Below, piece after piece: positions 8,761 to 17,976 of a stretch of 64,000 nucleotides of DNA. The stretch's first letter is position 1; the number at the start of each line of letters is the position of its first letter. Where the stretch lies: the NCBI GenBank assembly GCA_963734955.1, contig CAVTJO010000014.1, forward strand, positions 62,001-126,000, read 5' to 3'. A program made the translations under genes and the position numbers. A model generated the notes under the pieces. It ran no database searches. It saw nothing but the letters and a program-made list of their open reading frames with translations, and had not been told where the DNA came from. The DNA comes from UBA11986 sp963734955 (GTDB taxonomy: Bacteria; Bacteroidota; Ignavibacteria; UBA10030; UBA6906).

Positions 8761-9897
8761 GTGATTACCCTACCGGTTCCCTCGTTCGTCGATCGACCCC
8801 TTCAATATCTGATTGGTTATGCTATTATACTCGTCTTCCTGTGCCTCTGGCCGTTCAACTTCATGCAGGTGAATCAGGTTGGATGGGATCCGGGCGGAGG
8901 TTTGATGTTCACGCCACCCGCCACGGCTTATACCGAGCAGCCGCCGGCAAAGCTCGTTGGCCTTCGCGAATGGACGATTGCGTTGGATCTGAAAACCCTG
9001 CCCCCCTTGAGACTCGGGAGAATCCTCAGCTACTCTCTCGATGACCACAACTACAACCTGAACCTGGAACAATATTGGGACGACCTTATCCTTCGAATAC
9101 GAACAGGAAAAGATCATCGCTCACGTGAAATAGGCATTACAGCGGTAGCTGACCCGACCAGCGAGAGGAGATTTTCTCTCGTGATCACATACGACGGTCA
9201 AGCTGTCACTGTGTATGTCGACGGACAAAAGAAAGCATACCAAAAAATCGGCACAATGGATTACCCTTCGTGGGATCCGTCTTATCCCCTCGTACTTGGG
9301 AGCCAGGCAAACGGGGAAAACGGATGGCGGGGCGTGTTCTACGGACTTGCCGTCGTTGGCCAAGCAGCTCATCCTGATGAGGTGCAGAGAATTCTAACGA
9401 GCAAACTTGCTGCGATCGTTTATTCTTTCAATGAACAGTCGGGGATGAAGACAAGCGATCTGTCTGCTGTAAACCAAACACCGATGATCTGGCCGGCTCG
9501 CTTCATTCCTTATGCCCGGACAATCCTGCAATCGCCACGTGACTACTGGCCCAAGTACGGAAGCCCATCCGCCACTGACATTGTTACAAACATTCTCATT
9601 TACATTCCGATTGGATACCTGCTTGCTTGCTGGTTCCAACAACGAAACGAGCGGTGGTCCGGCCTACCAGTTCCTGTCTTTTTAGGATTTGCCCTTAGTT
9701 TGACAATCGAGATCGTTCAAGCATATTTGCCCACACGATATTCGAGCACGGTAGACGTCATCACAAATACCCTGGGTACGATCATTGGTGTCGTTATTCA
9801 GAAACAGGGCTGGATTGACTTGCTCCTTAGAAGATTGAATGTTTCCTTTCGGCAGATTTCCCAACGACAGTTAAAGGCCGACCGGCCAATACGGTGA
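8761..9897 (+). CDS. VanZ-like membrane protein with an inserted LamG/concanavalin-like domain
   Basis: The 378-residue protein has one N-terminal membrane helix (about residues 15-35). A soluble region of about 180 residues follows with beta-sandwich features (REWTIALDLKTLPP, RFSLVITYDGQAVTVYVDGQ, YPLVLGSQANGENGWRGVFYG) typical of LamG/concanavalin-like folds. The C-terminal half has VanZ-type helices with conserved DIVTNILIYIPIGYLL, TIEIVQAYLP and DVITNTLGTIIG. VanZ relatives affect teicoplanin susceptibility in Gram-positives and also occur in exosortase and polysaccharide loci. The function here is unknown. The start is GTG 8761 because an in-frame TAG lies two codons upstream. It precedes the carrier-protein cluster by 188 bases on the same strand and could belong to it. 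Confidence 0.75.
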   Translation: MITLPVPSFVDRPLQYLIGYAIILVFLCLWPFNFMQVNQVGWDPGGGLMFTPPATAYTEQPPAKLVGLREWTIALDLKTLPPLRLGRILSYSLDDHNYNLNLEQYWDDLILRIRTGKDHRSREIGITAVADPTSERRFSLVITYDGQAVTVYVDGQKKAYQKIGTMDYPSWDPSYPLVLGSQANGENGWRGVFYGLAVVGQAAHPDEVQRILTSKLAAIVYSFNEQSGMKTSDLSAVNQTPMIWPARFIPYARTILQSPRDYWPKYGSPSATDIVTNILIYIPIGYLLACWFQQRNERWSGLPVPVFLGFALSLTIEIVQAYLPTRYSSTVDVITNTLGTIIGVVIQKQGWIDLLLRRLNVSFRQISQRQLKADRPIR

Positions 9898-10085
9898 AGT
9901 GTGATTCACGGCACGCAAGGTCAGGGTTCTTTCTGTAGATTGGGCTGAACTATTTGCTGCCAGGTTCTGTTCTTTAACACAAGGGATCACGCCGAGTCCA
10001 GCGTGGCTGCGCTGCGATATCGATCTCACGGATGAAATCCCGCACAACGGCAGGGCCCCAGCCCAACATCAAAAGGAGACACAGT

Positions 10086-10337
10086 ATGCAGGAGCGAATC
10101 AAGGAGCAAGTGCGGCAATTCATCCAGGACAATTTCATATTTGACAAACAGCGAACACTGATGGATGACGAGTCCCTGCTGGGATCCGGGATTATTGATT
10201 CAACGGGTATTCTTGAGCTCATCGCGTTTCTGGAGAAGGACTTGCTGATCACATTTCGAGATGATGACCTCACCGGGGAGAACTTCGACACATTGGACCA
10301 CATCGCCGCATTTGCTTTTGCATCACGCTCCCGATGA
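10086..10337 (+). CDS. Acyl carrier protein 1
   Basis: This is an 83-residue four-helix carrier protein. The phosphopantetheine site is Ser39 in GIIDSTGILEL, matching the family DSxxxxEL signature. It is closely similar to the second carrier at 15908-16171 (both have VRQFI..NFIF at the start and IDSTG.LELIAFLE around the Ser), so the two arose by duplication. The start ATG has AAAGGAG eight bases upstream. Its stop overlaps the methyltransferase start (ATGA). Carriers of this kind hold an acyl or aminoacyl group as a thioester for transfer. The charging enzyme is probably one of the two AMP-forming ligases nearby. Confidence 0.85.
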   Translation: MQERIKEQVRQFIQDNFIFDKQRTLMDDESLLGSGIIDSTGILELIAFLEKDLLITFRDDDLTGENFDTLDHIAAFAFASRSR

Positions 10338-10957
10338 ACACTACGATGACCGGCTTTCCCCATCTTCGACGAAAGCTCGGCAACGCTTTCTGGGAGTTTC
10401 GTTTGGGGATCACCACACACGGAACCGCCGTCACAGAGTTTTCAGACGACGAACACATTTTCTACGGCACACACCCTTACCTAACCACACGGAACGTCCT
10501 CAAGAGCCTTAGTCTGAACGAACATGACACGTTTGTGGACCTCGGGAGTGGTAAAGGACGGGTCACATGCATGGCGGCGTTGTGGCATCTTAGAGAGGTA
10601 ATTGGAGTCGATGACGACCCGGATATGTGCGCCATTGCCCGAAGAAACGCCGAAAGGATGAGGGGACGGATTTCACCCATCAGGATAGAACAAACCCCCG
10701 CGCAGAACTTTGACTACACATGTGGAACGGTTTTCTACATGTTTAATCCGTTCGGGCCAAGAACACTGAGCGTCATTTTGCAGAAACTGAACGAGGGGTT
10801 AGCGGCACGCCCGCGGAACATCCGCATAATCTACGCGACGCCCGCACACGAGAACTTGCTGCAGCAATCAGGGTGGCTCATGCAGTATAGCCGCTGGTCG
10901 TCCTCAACTCACCACTTCGTCGACGATGTCATTTCGTTCTGGACGAACAAGGCCTGA
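10334..10957 (+). CDS. Class I SAM-dependent methyltransferase-like protein
   Basis: The 207-residue protein has the SAM-binding motif I FVDLGSGKGRVTC, motif post-I with VIGVDDDP, and a later FYMFNPFG strand, in a Rossmann-type order. The N-terminal GTHPYLTTRNVLKSL and the FYMFNPFGP segment recall small methyltransferases of unknown substrate. It overlaps acyl carrier protein 1 by four bases, which suggests translational coupling and a shared pathway, for example methylation of the carrier-bound group or of the acceptor. The substrate is inference only. Confidence 0.7.
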   Translation: MNTTMTGFPHLRRKLGNAFWEFRLGITTHGTAVTEFSDDEHIFYGTHPYLTTRNVLKSLSLNEHDTFVDLGSGKGRVTCMAALWHLREVIGVDDDPDMCAIARRNAERMRGRISPIRIEQTPAQNFDYTCGTVFYMFNPFGPRTLSVILQKLNEGLAARPRNIRIIYATPAHENLLQQSGWLMQYSRWSSSTHHFVDDVISFWTNKA

Positions 10958-10997
10958 CTCACCGGATGGTAGTTTGACCGGTTCACGTCCTGTCGCA

Positions 10998-12570
10998 TCA
11001 AGGATGATGATGACGCTCTTCATACATCTCCTTGATACGAACGCGGTCGGGTTTACCGGACGACGTTTGGGGAAATTCAGCAAGACTCCAGATGATATCC
11101 GGGCGCATGTACTCGGGCATTTCTCGTCTTGCAAAAGCAATGAGCTTGTGGTCTGAGAACGATGTATGATCCACTGGTATAACTGCAACAACGATATTAT
11201 TATCCACCTCATCCTTTGGTGTGCTGAAGGCAACAGCATGCATCACGAGTCCCGAGGCGAGGATACACCCCTCGATTTCATCGGGACTGATCCGCATGCC
11301 GTGCGATTTTATCATCTGGTCTTTGCGTCCGATGAAATAGATATATCCGTCCTCATCCATTCGGGCATAGTCACCGGAATACACAGCAATTTCCTGAAGC
11401 CCGCCACGCCCGTGCTGAAATGGGGCAGGACGGAAACGCATGGCAGTTGCATCCGGGTCTCTCCAATATCCCATCGAGACTGTCGCACCACGGTGGACAA
11501 GCTCTCCAATTTCCCCCGGCGCGCACGGTTTACCATCTTCATTCAGCAAGAGAATTTCACAGTTCGGGATCGACTTGCCGATAGAGGTTGGGCGCCTGTC
11601 CACTTCTTCGGGAGGCAGAAATGTCGACCGAAATGCTTCCGTGAGTCCAAACATCAGATATACATTGACGTGGGGATGAACGGTGCGGAAGAGTCTTGAC
11701 GACGGACTCGGGCACACGGCCTCCAGTATTCGTAATGTAGCGAAGCCCCGGGAAGGCTCTCTTCACAAACGGTGAGCGGGGATTTGCCAGTTGCTGCCAG
11801 AGCATCGGCACTGCAGCCATGCCAGTCACTTTCTCGCGAACAAGGGTGCTGCAAATGTCTGCCGGAAATACTGACCGCTCAAGCACAAGAGACCCCTTCA
11901 CAAGAATTGCCGTGAGAAGTTGGTTAAGACCATAATCAAAACTGAATGGCAGAAGACTGATAAGAACGTCCTTATCGGTGACGTGAAGATAGTCTGCGGT
12001 GATGTACGCACCGGCAATCAGATTCGCATGGCTAAGCATGATTCCCTTGGGCATTCCTGTCGAGCCGGAGGTATAGATTATAAGTGCAAGGTCAGCACCG
12101 ATGGCAGCGCACGTGTCATTCCCGTCCTCGGGCATCGCACATTGGTCCACGAGAATAACCCGACTGGAAGGGAGCATAGGACGTTGCACAGAGGATGAAA
12201 GTCGGGAATCGCTTATAAGCAATGAAGCCTCGGCATGGTCAAGAATGTAGTTGACTTGCCGTGTCTTGAGGATATCGTTAACGACAACAGCAACCGCCCC
12301 TGCATACCAGGCCCCAAAGAGAGCAACCACGGATTCAATTGACCGAGGGAGGAATATCGCCACACGATCACCGCGACTGACGCCCGATGTACGAAGCAAC
12401 TTCCCAAAACGTGACACCCGACTTGCCAGCTCCGCGTAACTGATCCGTTGCTTCCCGTCAACTAAAGCAACACTCTGAGGTCTCTGGATGCAAGCAACAT
12501 TGAGGAGATCATAGAGTGTGTAAATTGTTCGCGGACAACCCTCGTGGGACATGAAGTCGCTCGATAACAT
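10998..12570 (-). CDS. AMP-forming acyl-CoA synthetase/ligase family protein 1 (interrupted by one surplus base)
   Basis: The two halves are in different frames. The N-terminal part (about 290 residues from ATG 12570) has the adenylate motif IIYTSGSTGMPKGIMLSH. The C-terminal part has the substrate-site motif YLMFGLTEAFRSTFLPP, the hinge region SGDYARMDEDGYIYFIGRKD and GMRISPDEIE, and a SSGKPDR lysine motif. Together they give a complete ligase of about 524 residues. The frame changes near 11693-11700, where dropping one base joins VVK to LFRTVHPHVNVYLMF and restores alignment with the paralogue at 16173-17702. The enzyme would adenylate a carboxylic acid and load it on a carrier or CoA. It is convergent with the methyltransferase gene (40-base gap) and divergent from the NAD-synthase-like gene. 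It could be a pseudogene, but a sequence error fits better. Confidence 0.75.
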
Positions 12571-12860
12571 TGATGTGGGTGAATTTATGCGCGTTCACTG
12601 GGATGATGGCCTACGCCTGCTGCGCCTTCTTCGAGGTGATGCTGAATCCTGCGCAAATGAGTGCAAATATACAGAGAACACCGCGTTGAAGCAATTGGCA
12701 GGCGAATTGCATAATTTTGAATTCTCTGTTATCTTCATTTGACAAACTCAAGACAACTCGCGCGAGATCGGGTGGCTTTGGAGCAGTACCGTTTCGCACG
12801 ACAACCTACACCAATTCATGACTTGCAGAGGTCTTCTCTTAACACCGTGGATTACTACGC
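12571..12860. other. Divergent intergenic region between ligase 1 and the amidotransferase operon
   Basis: This 290-base gap separates two divergently transcribed units and must hold both promoters. I could not identify a convincing -35/-10 pair, dyad or repeat in it, and no small gene is supported. Confidence 0.4.
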
Positions 12861-13880
12861 ATGACATTCTCAGCCGACTCGCTTAACCTCGACACGGATC
12901 GAGAGATCGACGCGATCGCTTCATCGATCAAATCTGTCGTCCCAAAAACCCTCCGACGCAAGGGAGCGGTTCTGGGTCTGTCTGGCGGCATCGATAGCTC
13001 AACGTGCGCGGCCCTCTGCGTCCGCGCGCTCGGCAAAGACAGCGTCCTTGGATTGTTCATGCCGGAACGAGATTCCGCGTCGGCATCGCTCGACCTCGGG
13101 CAACTTCTCGCCCGGACCCTCGGCATCCACTGTGTTACCGAGAACATCGCACCGATACTCAAAGGTTCCGGTTGCTACGAAAGGCAACTGGAAGCCATCC
13201 GCACAGTTTTCCCGGGGTACGGAGAAGGATGGAAAAACAAAGTCGTCCTGCCTTCGATCCTGTCAGCCGAGAGGCTCAACATTCCCAGACTCACCGTACA
13301 ATCTCCGTCCGGGGAAACGAAAACCGCCCGCATTCCGGTTCACGCGTATCTCCAGCTCATCGCTGCGACAAATTTCAAACAACGAACGAGAAAGATGATC
13401 GAGTACTACCATGCCGATCGACTGAACTATGCCGTGTGCGGCACCCCGAACAGATTGGAATACGATCAGGGATTCTTCGTGAAGGGTGGTGATGGACTGG
13501 CAGACTTCAAACCCATTGCCCATCTCTACAAAACCCAGGTCTACGCACTTGCCAGAGCACTGGGCGTGCCGGACGAGATCTGCAGACGCCCACCAACCAC
13601 CGATACATTCTCGCTGCCACAGTCGCAGGAAGAATTCTACTTTTCCCTGCCCTATGACAAACTTGACCTGTGCATGTACGCACTCAACCACCACGTGGCT
13701 CCCGAAGTGGTTGCGCCGGTTGTAGGACTCACCGTCGAACAGGTTGACCGTGTGTTCAAGGATATCGAGACAAAACGCCGGACGACACTCCCTCTTCAGC
13801 TGTCGCCGATTCTCTCTGAACCGGTTCGCGAGATCGATCAACTCAAACACAATGCACAAAATCATGGAGTGACCGCCTAA
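12861..13880 (+). CDS. NAD-synthase-like ATP pyrophosphatase (amide-forming ligase family)
   Basis: The 339-residue protein has the PP-loop SGGIDSS at residues 41-47. Downstream it has CGTPNRLEYDQGFFVKGGDG, DFKPIAHLYKTQVYALARALGVP and a PPTTDTF segment. These correspond to the NadE pattern, in which an adenylated carboxylate is amidated. Ammonia-dependent NadE proteins are about 245-275 residues. This one has an extra segment of about 60 residues near positions 105-170 and no nitrilase glutaminase domain. It is five bases upstream of the asparagine-synthase-like gene and in line with a carrier protein and a ligase. It may therefore work in a specialised pathway rather than in NAD formation, but housekeeping NadE cannot be excluded. 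ATG 12861 has no strong ribosome site. Confidence 0.75.
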   Translation: MTFSADSLNLDTDREIDAIASSIKSVVPKTLRRKGAVLGLSGGIDSSTCAALCVRALGKDSVLGLFMPERDSASASLDLGQLLARTLGIHCVTENIAPILKGSGCYERQLEAIRTVFPGYGEGWKNKVVLPSILSAERLNIPRLTVQSPSGETKTARIPVHAYLQLIAATNFKQRTRKMIEYYHADRLNYAVCGTPNRLEYDQGFFVKGGDGLADFKPIAHLYKTQVYALARALGVPDEICRRPPTTDTFSLPQSQEEFYFSLPYDKLDLCMYALNHHVAPEVVAPVVGLTVEQVDRVFKDIETKRRTTLPLQLSPILSEPVREIDQLKHNAQNHGVTA

Positions 13881-13885
13881 GCAAC

Positions 13886-15892
13886 ATGTGTGGCATAGCC
13901 GGAATTGTCAACTTGGCTGAACGGCACGATCCGCCTTCAGTAGATCTCCTGCGGTCAATGGTGAGTGCCATTCAGTATCGCGGACCTGATGAGTTCGGAG
14001 TATATCGTGATCTCCATACGGGGCTTGGTCACGCCCGCCTTTCGATCGTCGATCTATCCACAGGGCAGCAGCCTCTTTCGAACGAAGACAAAACACTGTG
14101 GATCATCTTTAACGGAGAGATCTTCAACTTCATCGAATTGCGGGAGGAACTGGCAAAGCTCGGGCACAGATTTCGTACGCGCTCCGATACCGAAGTGGTC
14201 GTCCATGCCTACGAGTCCTGGGGCACCGATTGTTTTGCACGGTTCAACGGGCAGTGGGCTCTTGCACTGTGGGACTCGGAAGACAAGACTCTGGTTCTTT
14301 CTCGGGACAGGATTGGCGTGCGACCACTCTACCTTCACGAGCATGATGGGAGGTTATGGTTTGCCAGCGAAGTGAAGGCAATCTTTGCTGACCCCTCCGT
14401 TCCTCGCGAGATCGATGTGCGTGGACTCGCGGAAACGTTCAGGTATTGGGCATCAATCGCCCCGACCTCAGTGTACGCGGGCATTGAAGAACTCCCGCCG
14501 GGCTCGACCCGAGTCTATCGAAGAGACGGTACGAGGCTGGAAATCCGCTATTGGCGACCGACGTACAATGTGGAGAAGACAGGATACAACTCTCTTGCCG
14601 GGGCAACCGAACTTCTTCGCGAGAAGCTGACCCGGGCAACACGGATTCGGACTCTTCGCGCTGATGTTCCAGTCGGGAGCTATCTCTCCGGAGGGCTGGA
14701 CAGCTCGCTTATTGCGCGACTGGGGAGAGAGGCCAAGGAAGGGGCGTTTCAGACATTTTCCATCCGGTTTGAAGACGCCGAGTTCGATGAAACTGACTAT
14801 CAGCGGGTGATGGCGGCAACCATCGATTCAAATCATCAGGAAGTGGTGGTCACAAGAAATGACATTGCCCGGGTGTTTCCCGACGTCGTCCGCCATACCG
14901 AGCGACCAATCCTTCGGACAGCACCTGCCCCGCTGTATTTGCTTTCTCGCCTCGTTCGGGACGCGGGGATCAAAGCAGTCCTGACCGGTGAGGGCGCCGA
15001 TGAAATGCTCGCAGGATACGACCTGTTTCGTGAAGCAAAGATCAGAATGTTCTGGGCAAACCAACCTGCATCAAAGACCAGACCTCTCCTCTTTGACAGA
15101 CTCTACCCCTATCTTGCACGCTCCCCCCAGCAGGCGCATGGAATGGCCCTGGAGTTCTGGAAGCGTGGCCTTGAGCGATCCCATGAACCGGGATTTTCCC
15201 ATGATCCCCGGTGGGGAACAACGATGGCTCTTCAGCGATTCTTCACAGCTGAAGTCCGAGATGCCCTCAATGCTTCTCCGGCACCTGAGTACCTCGATAC
15301 TCTTCCCGACGACTTTAAACGATGGGATCCTCTTGCTCAAGCCCAGTTCATCGAGGTGGAAACACTTCTTTCGTCCTACCTGATCTCCTCACAAGGAGAC
15401 AGGATGCTGATGGCCCATTCGGTGGAAGGGCGGTTTCCTTTCCTTGATGCAGATGTCATGGAGTTCTGCAACTCTCTTCCTGCCCAGTACAAGCTCAATG
15501 GATTGAACGAGAAGTTCATTTTGAAAGCCGCCGCCACCGGAATCGTCCCTGAAAAGATCATCCATCGCCCCAAGCAGCCGTACCGCTCCCCGGACGCTGC
15601 TTCATTCTTCGGGAAGAATGCTCCTGAGTACGTTGAAGAAATGTTCTCCGAGAGAGCGTTACGCGACAGCGGTCTCTTTGACACGAATGCGGTAAAGGGG
15701 CTGCATGCAAAGTGCAGACGGCGTGCAGCAAGCAACGACACTACATTCAGCAACACTGACAACATGGGGCTCGTGGGGATCCTGTCAACACAGCTGGTGG
15801 TGGATCAACTCATCAAGAATCAGCGGACGTCGAACGGGAAACAAATTGAGTTTGCAACACTCATCGACAGGGCGTTCGCGCCAACTCACTAA
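13886..15892 (+). CDS. asnB: Glutamine-dependent asparagine-synthase-family amidotransferase
   Basis: The 668-residue protein has Cys2 as the N-terminal glutaminase nucleophile (MCGIAGIV). It has the class II glutaminase motifs YRGPDE, ARLSIVDLSTGQQP and FNGEIFNF, then the synthetase domain with PP-loop SGGLDSS at 268-274 and GEGADEMLAGY. Both active sites are intact. Family members make asparagine or, in biosynthetic and polysaccharide loci, amidate a specialised carboxylate. It lies between the NAD-synthase-like gene (five bases upstream) and acyl carrier protein 2 (15 bases downstream), so a pathway role on a carrier-linked or related acid is likely. The C-terminal 60 residues (RRRAASNDTTFSNTDNM) are typical of the longer members. 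Confidence 0.85.
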   Translation: MCGIAGIVNLAERHDPPSVDLLRSMVSAIQYRGPDEFGVYRDLHTGLGHARLSIVDLSTGQQPLSNEDKTLWIIFNGEIFNFIELREELAKLGHRFRTRSDTEVVVHAYESWGTDCFARFNGQWALALWDSEDKTLVLSRDRIGVRPLYLHEHDGRLWFASEVKAIFADPSVPREIDVRGLAETFRYWASIAPTSVYAGIEELPPGSTRVYRRDGTRLEIRYWRPTYNVEKTGYNSLAGATELLREKLTRATRIRTLRADVPVGSYLSGGLDSSLIARLGREAKEGAFQTFSIRFEDAEFDETDYQRVMAATIDSNHQEVVVTRNDIARVFPDVVRHTERPILRTAPAPLYLLSRLVRDAGIKAVLTGEGADEMLAGYDLFREAKIRMFWANQPASKTRPLLFDRLYPYLARSPQQAHGMALEFWKRGLERSHEPGFSHDPRWGTTMALQRFFTAEVRDALNASPAPEYLDTLPDDFKRWDPLAQAQFIEVETLLSSYLISSQGDRMLMAHSVEGRFPFLDADVMEFCNSLPAQYKLNGLNEKFILKAAATGIVPEKIIHRPKQPYRSPDAASFFGKNAPEYVEEMFSERALRDSGLFDTNAVKGLHAKCRRRAASNDTTFSNTDNMGLVGILSTQLVVDQLIKNQRTSNGKQIEFATLIDRAFAPTH

Positions 15893-15907
15893 CTCGAAAG
15901 GCAGGGA

Positions 15908-16171
15908 ATGCACACTGAACAAATTCGGACGGAGGTACGCCAATTCATCGAGACAAACTTCATTTTCAACAAGAAGAAAACTCTGGGCGACAACGAGTCA
16001 TTGATCGAGTCGGGGGTGATCGATTCAACGGGCGTCCTTGAGTTGATCGCATTCCTTGAGCAAAAGTTCCAGCTGAAATTCGAAGACAGCGAGCTGGTCG
16101 CGGAGAACATTGACTCGGTAAACAAGATTGTTGGTTTCATTTCAAAGAAATCTTCCGGAATGGCCGCCTGA
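15908..16171 (+). CDS. Acyl carrier protein 2
   Basis: This 87-residue carrier protein has Ser40 in SGVIDSTGVLEL as the phosphopantetheine site. It is the paralogue of the carrier at 10086-10337. A moderate ribosome site (AGGCAGGG) precedes the ATG. It is followed after one base by ligase 2, which is the likely charging enzyme. The pair resembles DltC/DltA in arrangement, although the dlt transfer proteins are not present here. Confidence 0.85.
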   Translation: MHTEQIRTEVRQFIETNFIFNKKKTLGDNESLIESGVIDSTGVLELIAFLEQKFQLKFEDSELVAENIDSVNKIVGFISKKSSGMAA

Positions 16172-16172
16172 A

Positions 16173-17702
16173 ATGCTGCTGCACAATTATCTTCAACAAT
16201 CCGCGGCACGCTTACCCGGCAAGACCGCTCTCGTTACCGGAGAGAAGCGCCATACGTACGCTTCGCTATTCACATCTGCCGACGGACTCGCCCGGTACCT
16301 GCACGCACACGGACTCGAGAAGGGAGACCGGGTTGCAGTGTACCTCGACAATTGTGCCGAAACGGTCATTTCCATTTTTGGAATTCTCCAGGCCGGAGGC
16401 TGCTTCGTCATTGTCAATCACACTGCCCCGCCCGAGCGCCTCGGGTATATCACCAATCATTGTACCGCAAAGTTCCTGATCGCCCCATCACACAATCTTG
16501 ATAGAGTTCATGAGGCACAAACGACCTCTCAGCATCACCCCCGCCTGATCGTCACCGGGACCGGCGCAGTTCCAGAGAATGCAGCCAGTTTCGACAACGC
16601 GTGCTCGTTCTCCTCAACCTCCCTGCCGCCAAAAGTCATCGATCAGGATCTCGCAGCAATCATTTACACATCGGGATCCACGGGAGAGCCAAAGGGAGTG
16701 ACATTTGCTCATCGAAATATTGATTCCGCCATCGATTCCATAACAGAGTACCTCGAACACAATGAAAGCGATGTTATTCTCGGTGTCCTGCCGCTTTCAT
16801 TCGGTTACGGGTTGCTCCAACTGCTGGTGACGTTCAAAACTGGCGGCCGGCTTGTTCTGGAAAAAGGGTTCGGCTATCCATATGAGATTATCAAGCGCAT
16901 GAAGGCCGAGCGCGTAACGGGATTCGCCGGGATCCCCACGATGTATGCCATCCTGACTCAACTCGAGTCAATCGCAAACGAAGACCTTTCCTGCCTTCGC
17001 TACATCACCAACGCCGCCGCAGGAATACCGCCGAGTTTCATCCCGAAGCTGCAAAAAATCTTCCCGCACACAAAAATCTACTTGATGCACGGATTGACCG
17101 AATGTTTGCGAACAACGTATCTACCACCCGACCAACTTGAACGCAGACCTACATCGGTCGGGACGGGAATGCCGAATGTCGAGCTCTGGATCGAAGATGC
17201 TGAGGGCCATCGCCTGCCGAGCGGACTAACCGGCGAGCTGGTCGTCCGGGGCTCTAACGTGATGCTGGGATACTGGAATGATCCGGTCACAACTGCAAGA
17301 GTCGTTACGCCCGGCCGGTACCCGTGGGAACGCACGCTTCATTCGGGCGACCTCTTCAGAACGGACGACGAAGGCTACTTCTACTTCGTTGCGAGGAATG
17401 ATGAGATCATCAAGAGCCGCGGCGAGCGCATCAGTCCGAAAGAGATCGAGGATGTCCTCTACCAGATAGAGGATGTTCACGAGGCCCGCGTGATCGGCGT
17501 GCCCGATCCAATCCTCGGACAGGCTATCCGAGCGGAGATTGTCCTCAAGGAAGGCCGTAGCTTGACCGAACGTGACGTGAAAGCTTACTGCAAGGAACAT
17601 CTCGAGGACTTCAAGTCCCCAACCGTGGTAGCCTTCGTGACTGCCCTGCCAAAAACGGCCGGTGGCAAGATCAAACGCACCGGACAGATTGCCGCCACCT
17701 GA
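16173..17702 (+). CDS. AMP-forming acyl-CoA synthetase/ligase family protein 2
   Basis: The 509-residue protein is a complete adenylating enzyme. It has the P-loop-like IIYTSGSTGEPKGVTFAHRN, the substrate-site YLMHGLTECLRTTYLPP, hinge motif SGDLFRTDDEGYFYFVARND, GERISPKEIED, and the catalytic lysine region PKTAGGKIKR. It is the intact paralogue of the interrupted ligase at 10998-12570. The start ATG at 16173 comes one base after the carrier stop. A reading that starts further upstream would overlap the carrier gene and adds no domain. The likely role is ATP-dependent charging of carrier 2 with an unknown acid. Confidence 0.85.
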   Translation: MLLHNYLQQSAARLPGKTALVTGEKRHTYASLFTSADGLARYLHAHGLEKGDRVAVYLDNCAETVISIFGILQAGGCFVIVNHTAPPERLGYITNHCTAKFLIAPSHNLDRVHEAQTTSQHHPRLIVTGTGAVPENAASFDNACSFSSTSLPPKVIDQDLAAIIYTSGSTGEPKGVTFAHRNIDSAIDSITEYLEHNESDVILGVLPLSFGYGLLQLLVTFKTGGRLVLEKGFGYPYEIIKRMKAERVTGFAGIPTMYAILTQLESIANEDLSCLRYITNAAAGIPPSFIPKLQKIFPHTKIYLMHGLTECLRTTYLPPDQLERRPTSVGTGMPNVELWIEDAEGHRLPSGLTGELVVRGSNVMLGYWNDPVTTARVVTPGRYPWERTLHSGDLFRTDDEGYFYFVARNDEIIKSRGERISPKEIEDVLYQIEDVHEARVIGVPDPILGQAIRAEIVLKEGRSLTERDVKAYCKEHLEDFKSPTVVAFVTALPKTAGGKIKRTGQIAAT

Positions 17703-17804
17703 GACCTTCCTCACTAATTACGTTTGATACTCTGATTCTCATTTCGAGGTGAACAAGAAGGCAGCGTGGCTCGAACGTATTTGCCTGCGCTTGCAAATCC
17801 GCGT

Positions 17805-17828
17805 CAGGCTGAGCGAAGTCGAAGCCTG
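17805..17828 (+). repeat. Palindromic repeat, copy a
   Basis: Six-base arms CAGGCT and AGCCTG flank the 12-base core GAGCGAAGTCGA. The core is shared with three other copies in this window while the arms differ but stay self-complementary. Confidence 0.7.
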
Positions 17829-17843
17829 TCACACGGAGTGGTG

Positions 17844-17871
17844 GTCACCTTTCGACTGCGCTCAAGGTGAC
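17844..17871 (-). repeat. Palindromic repeat, copy b
   Basis: On the minus strand, eight-base arms GTCACCTT and AAGGTGAC flank the core GAGCGCAGTCGA. It lies 15 bases from copy a in opposite orientation. Confidence 0.7.
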
Positions 17872-17976
17872 TGAGTTCCTTCGCGGAATTCAACGCAAGA
17901 CACTGCCGGTTGTGATGTAACCTTGCTCTTGCAGATTCTAATCCCTACCTTCTGCTCGATACTGTAGCGTCTTTCC

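Larger units (their letters stand above)
17703..17976. other. Intergenic region holding two palindromic repeats
   Basis: This 274-base region between ligase 2 and the sensor kinase has no gene. It contains two copies of a short palindromic repeat in opposite orientations (17805-17828 and 17844-17871), described separately. The promoter of the two-component operon must lie in or near it. Confidence 0.5.
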
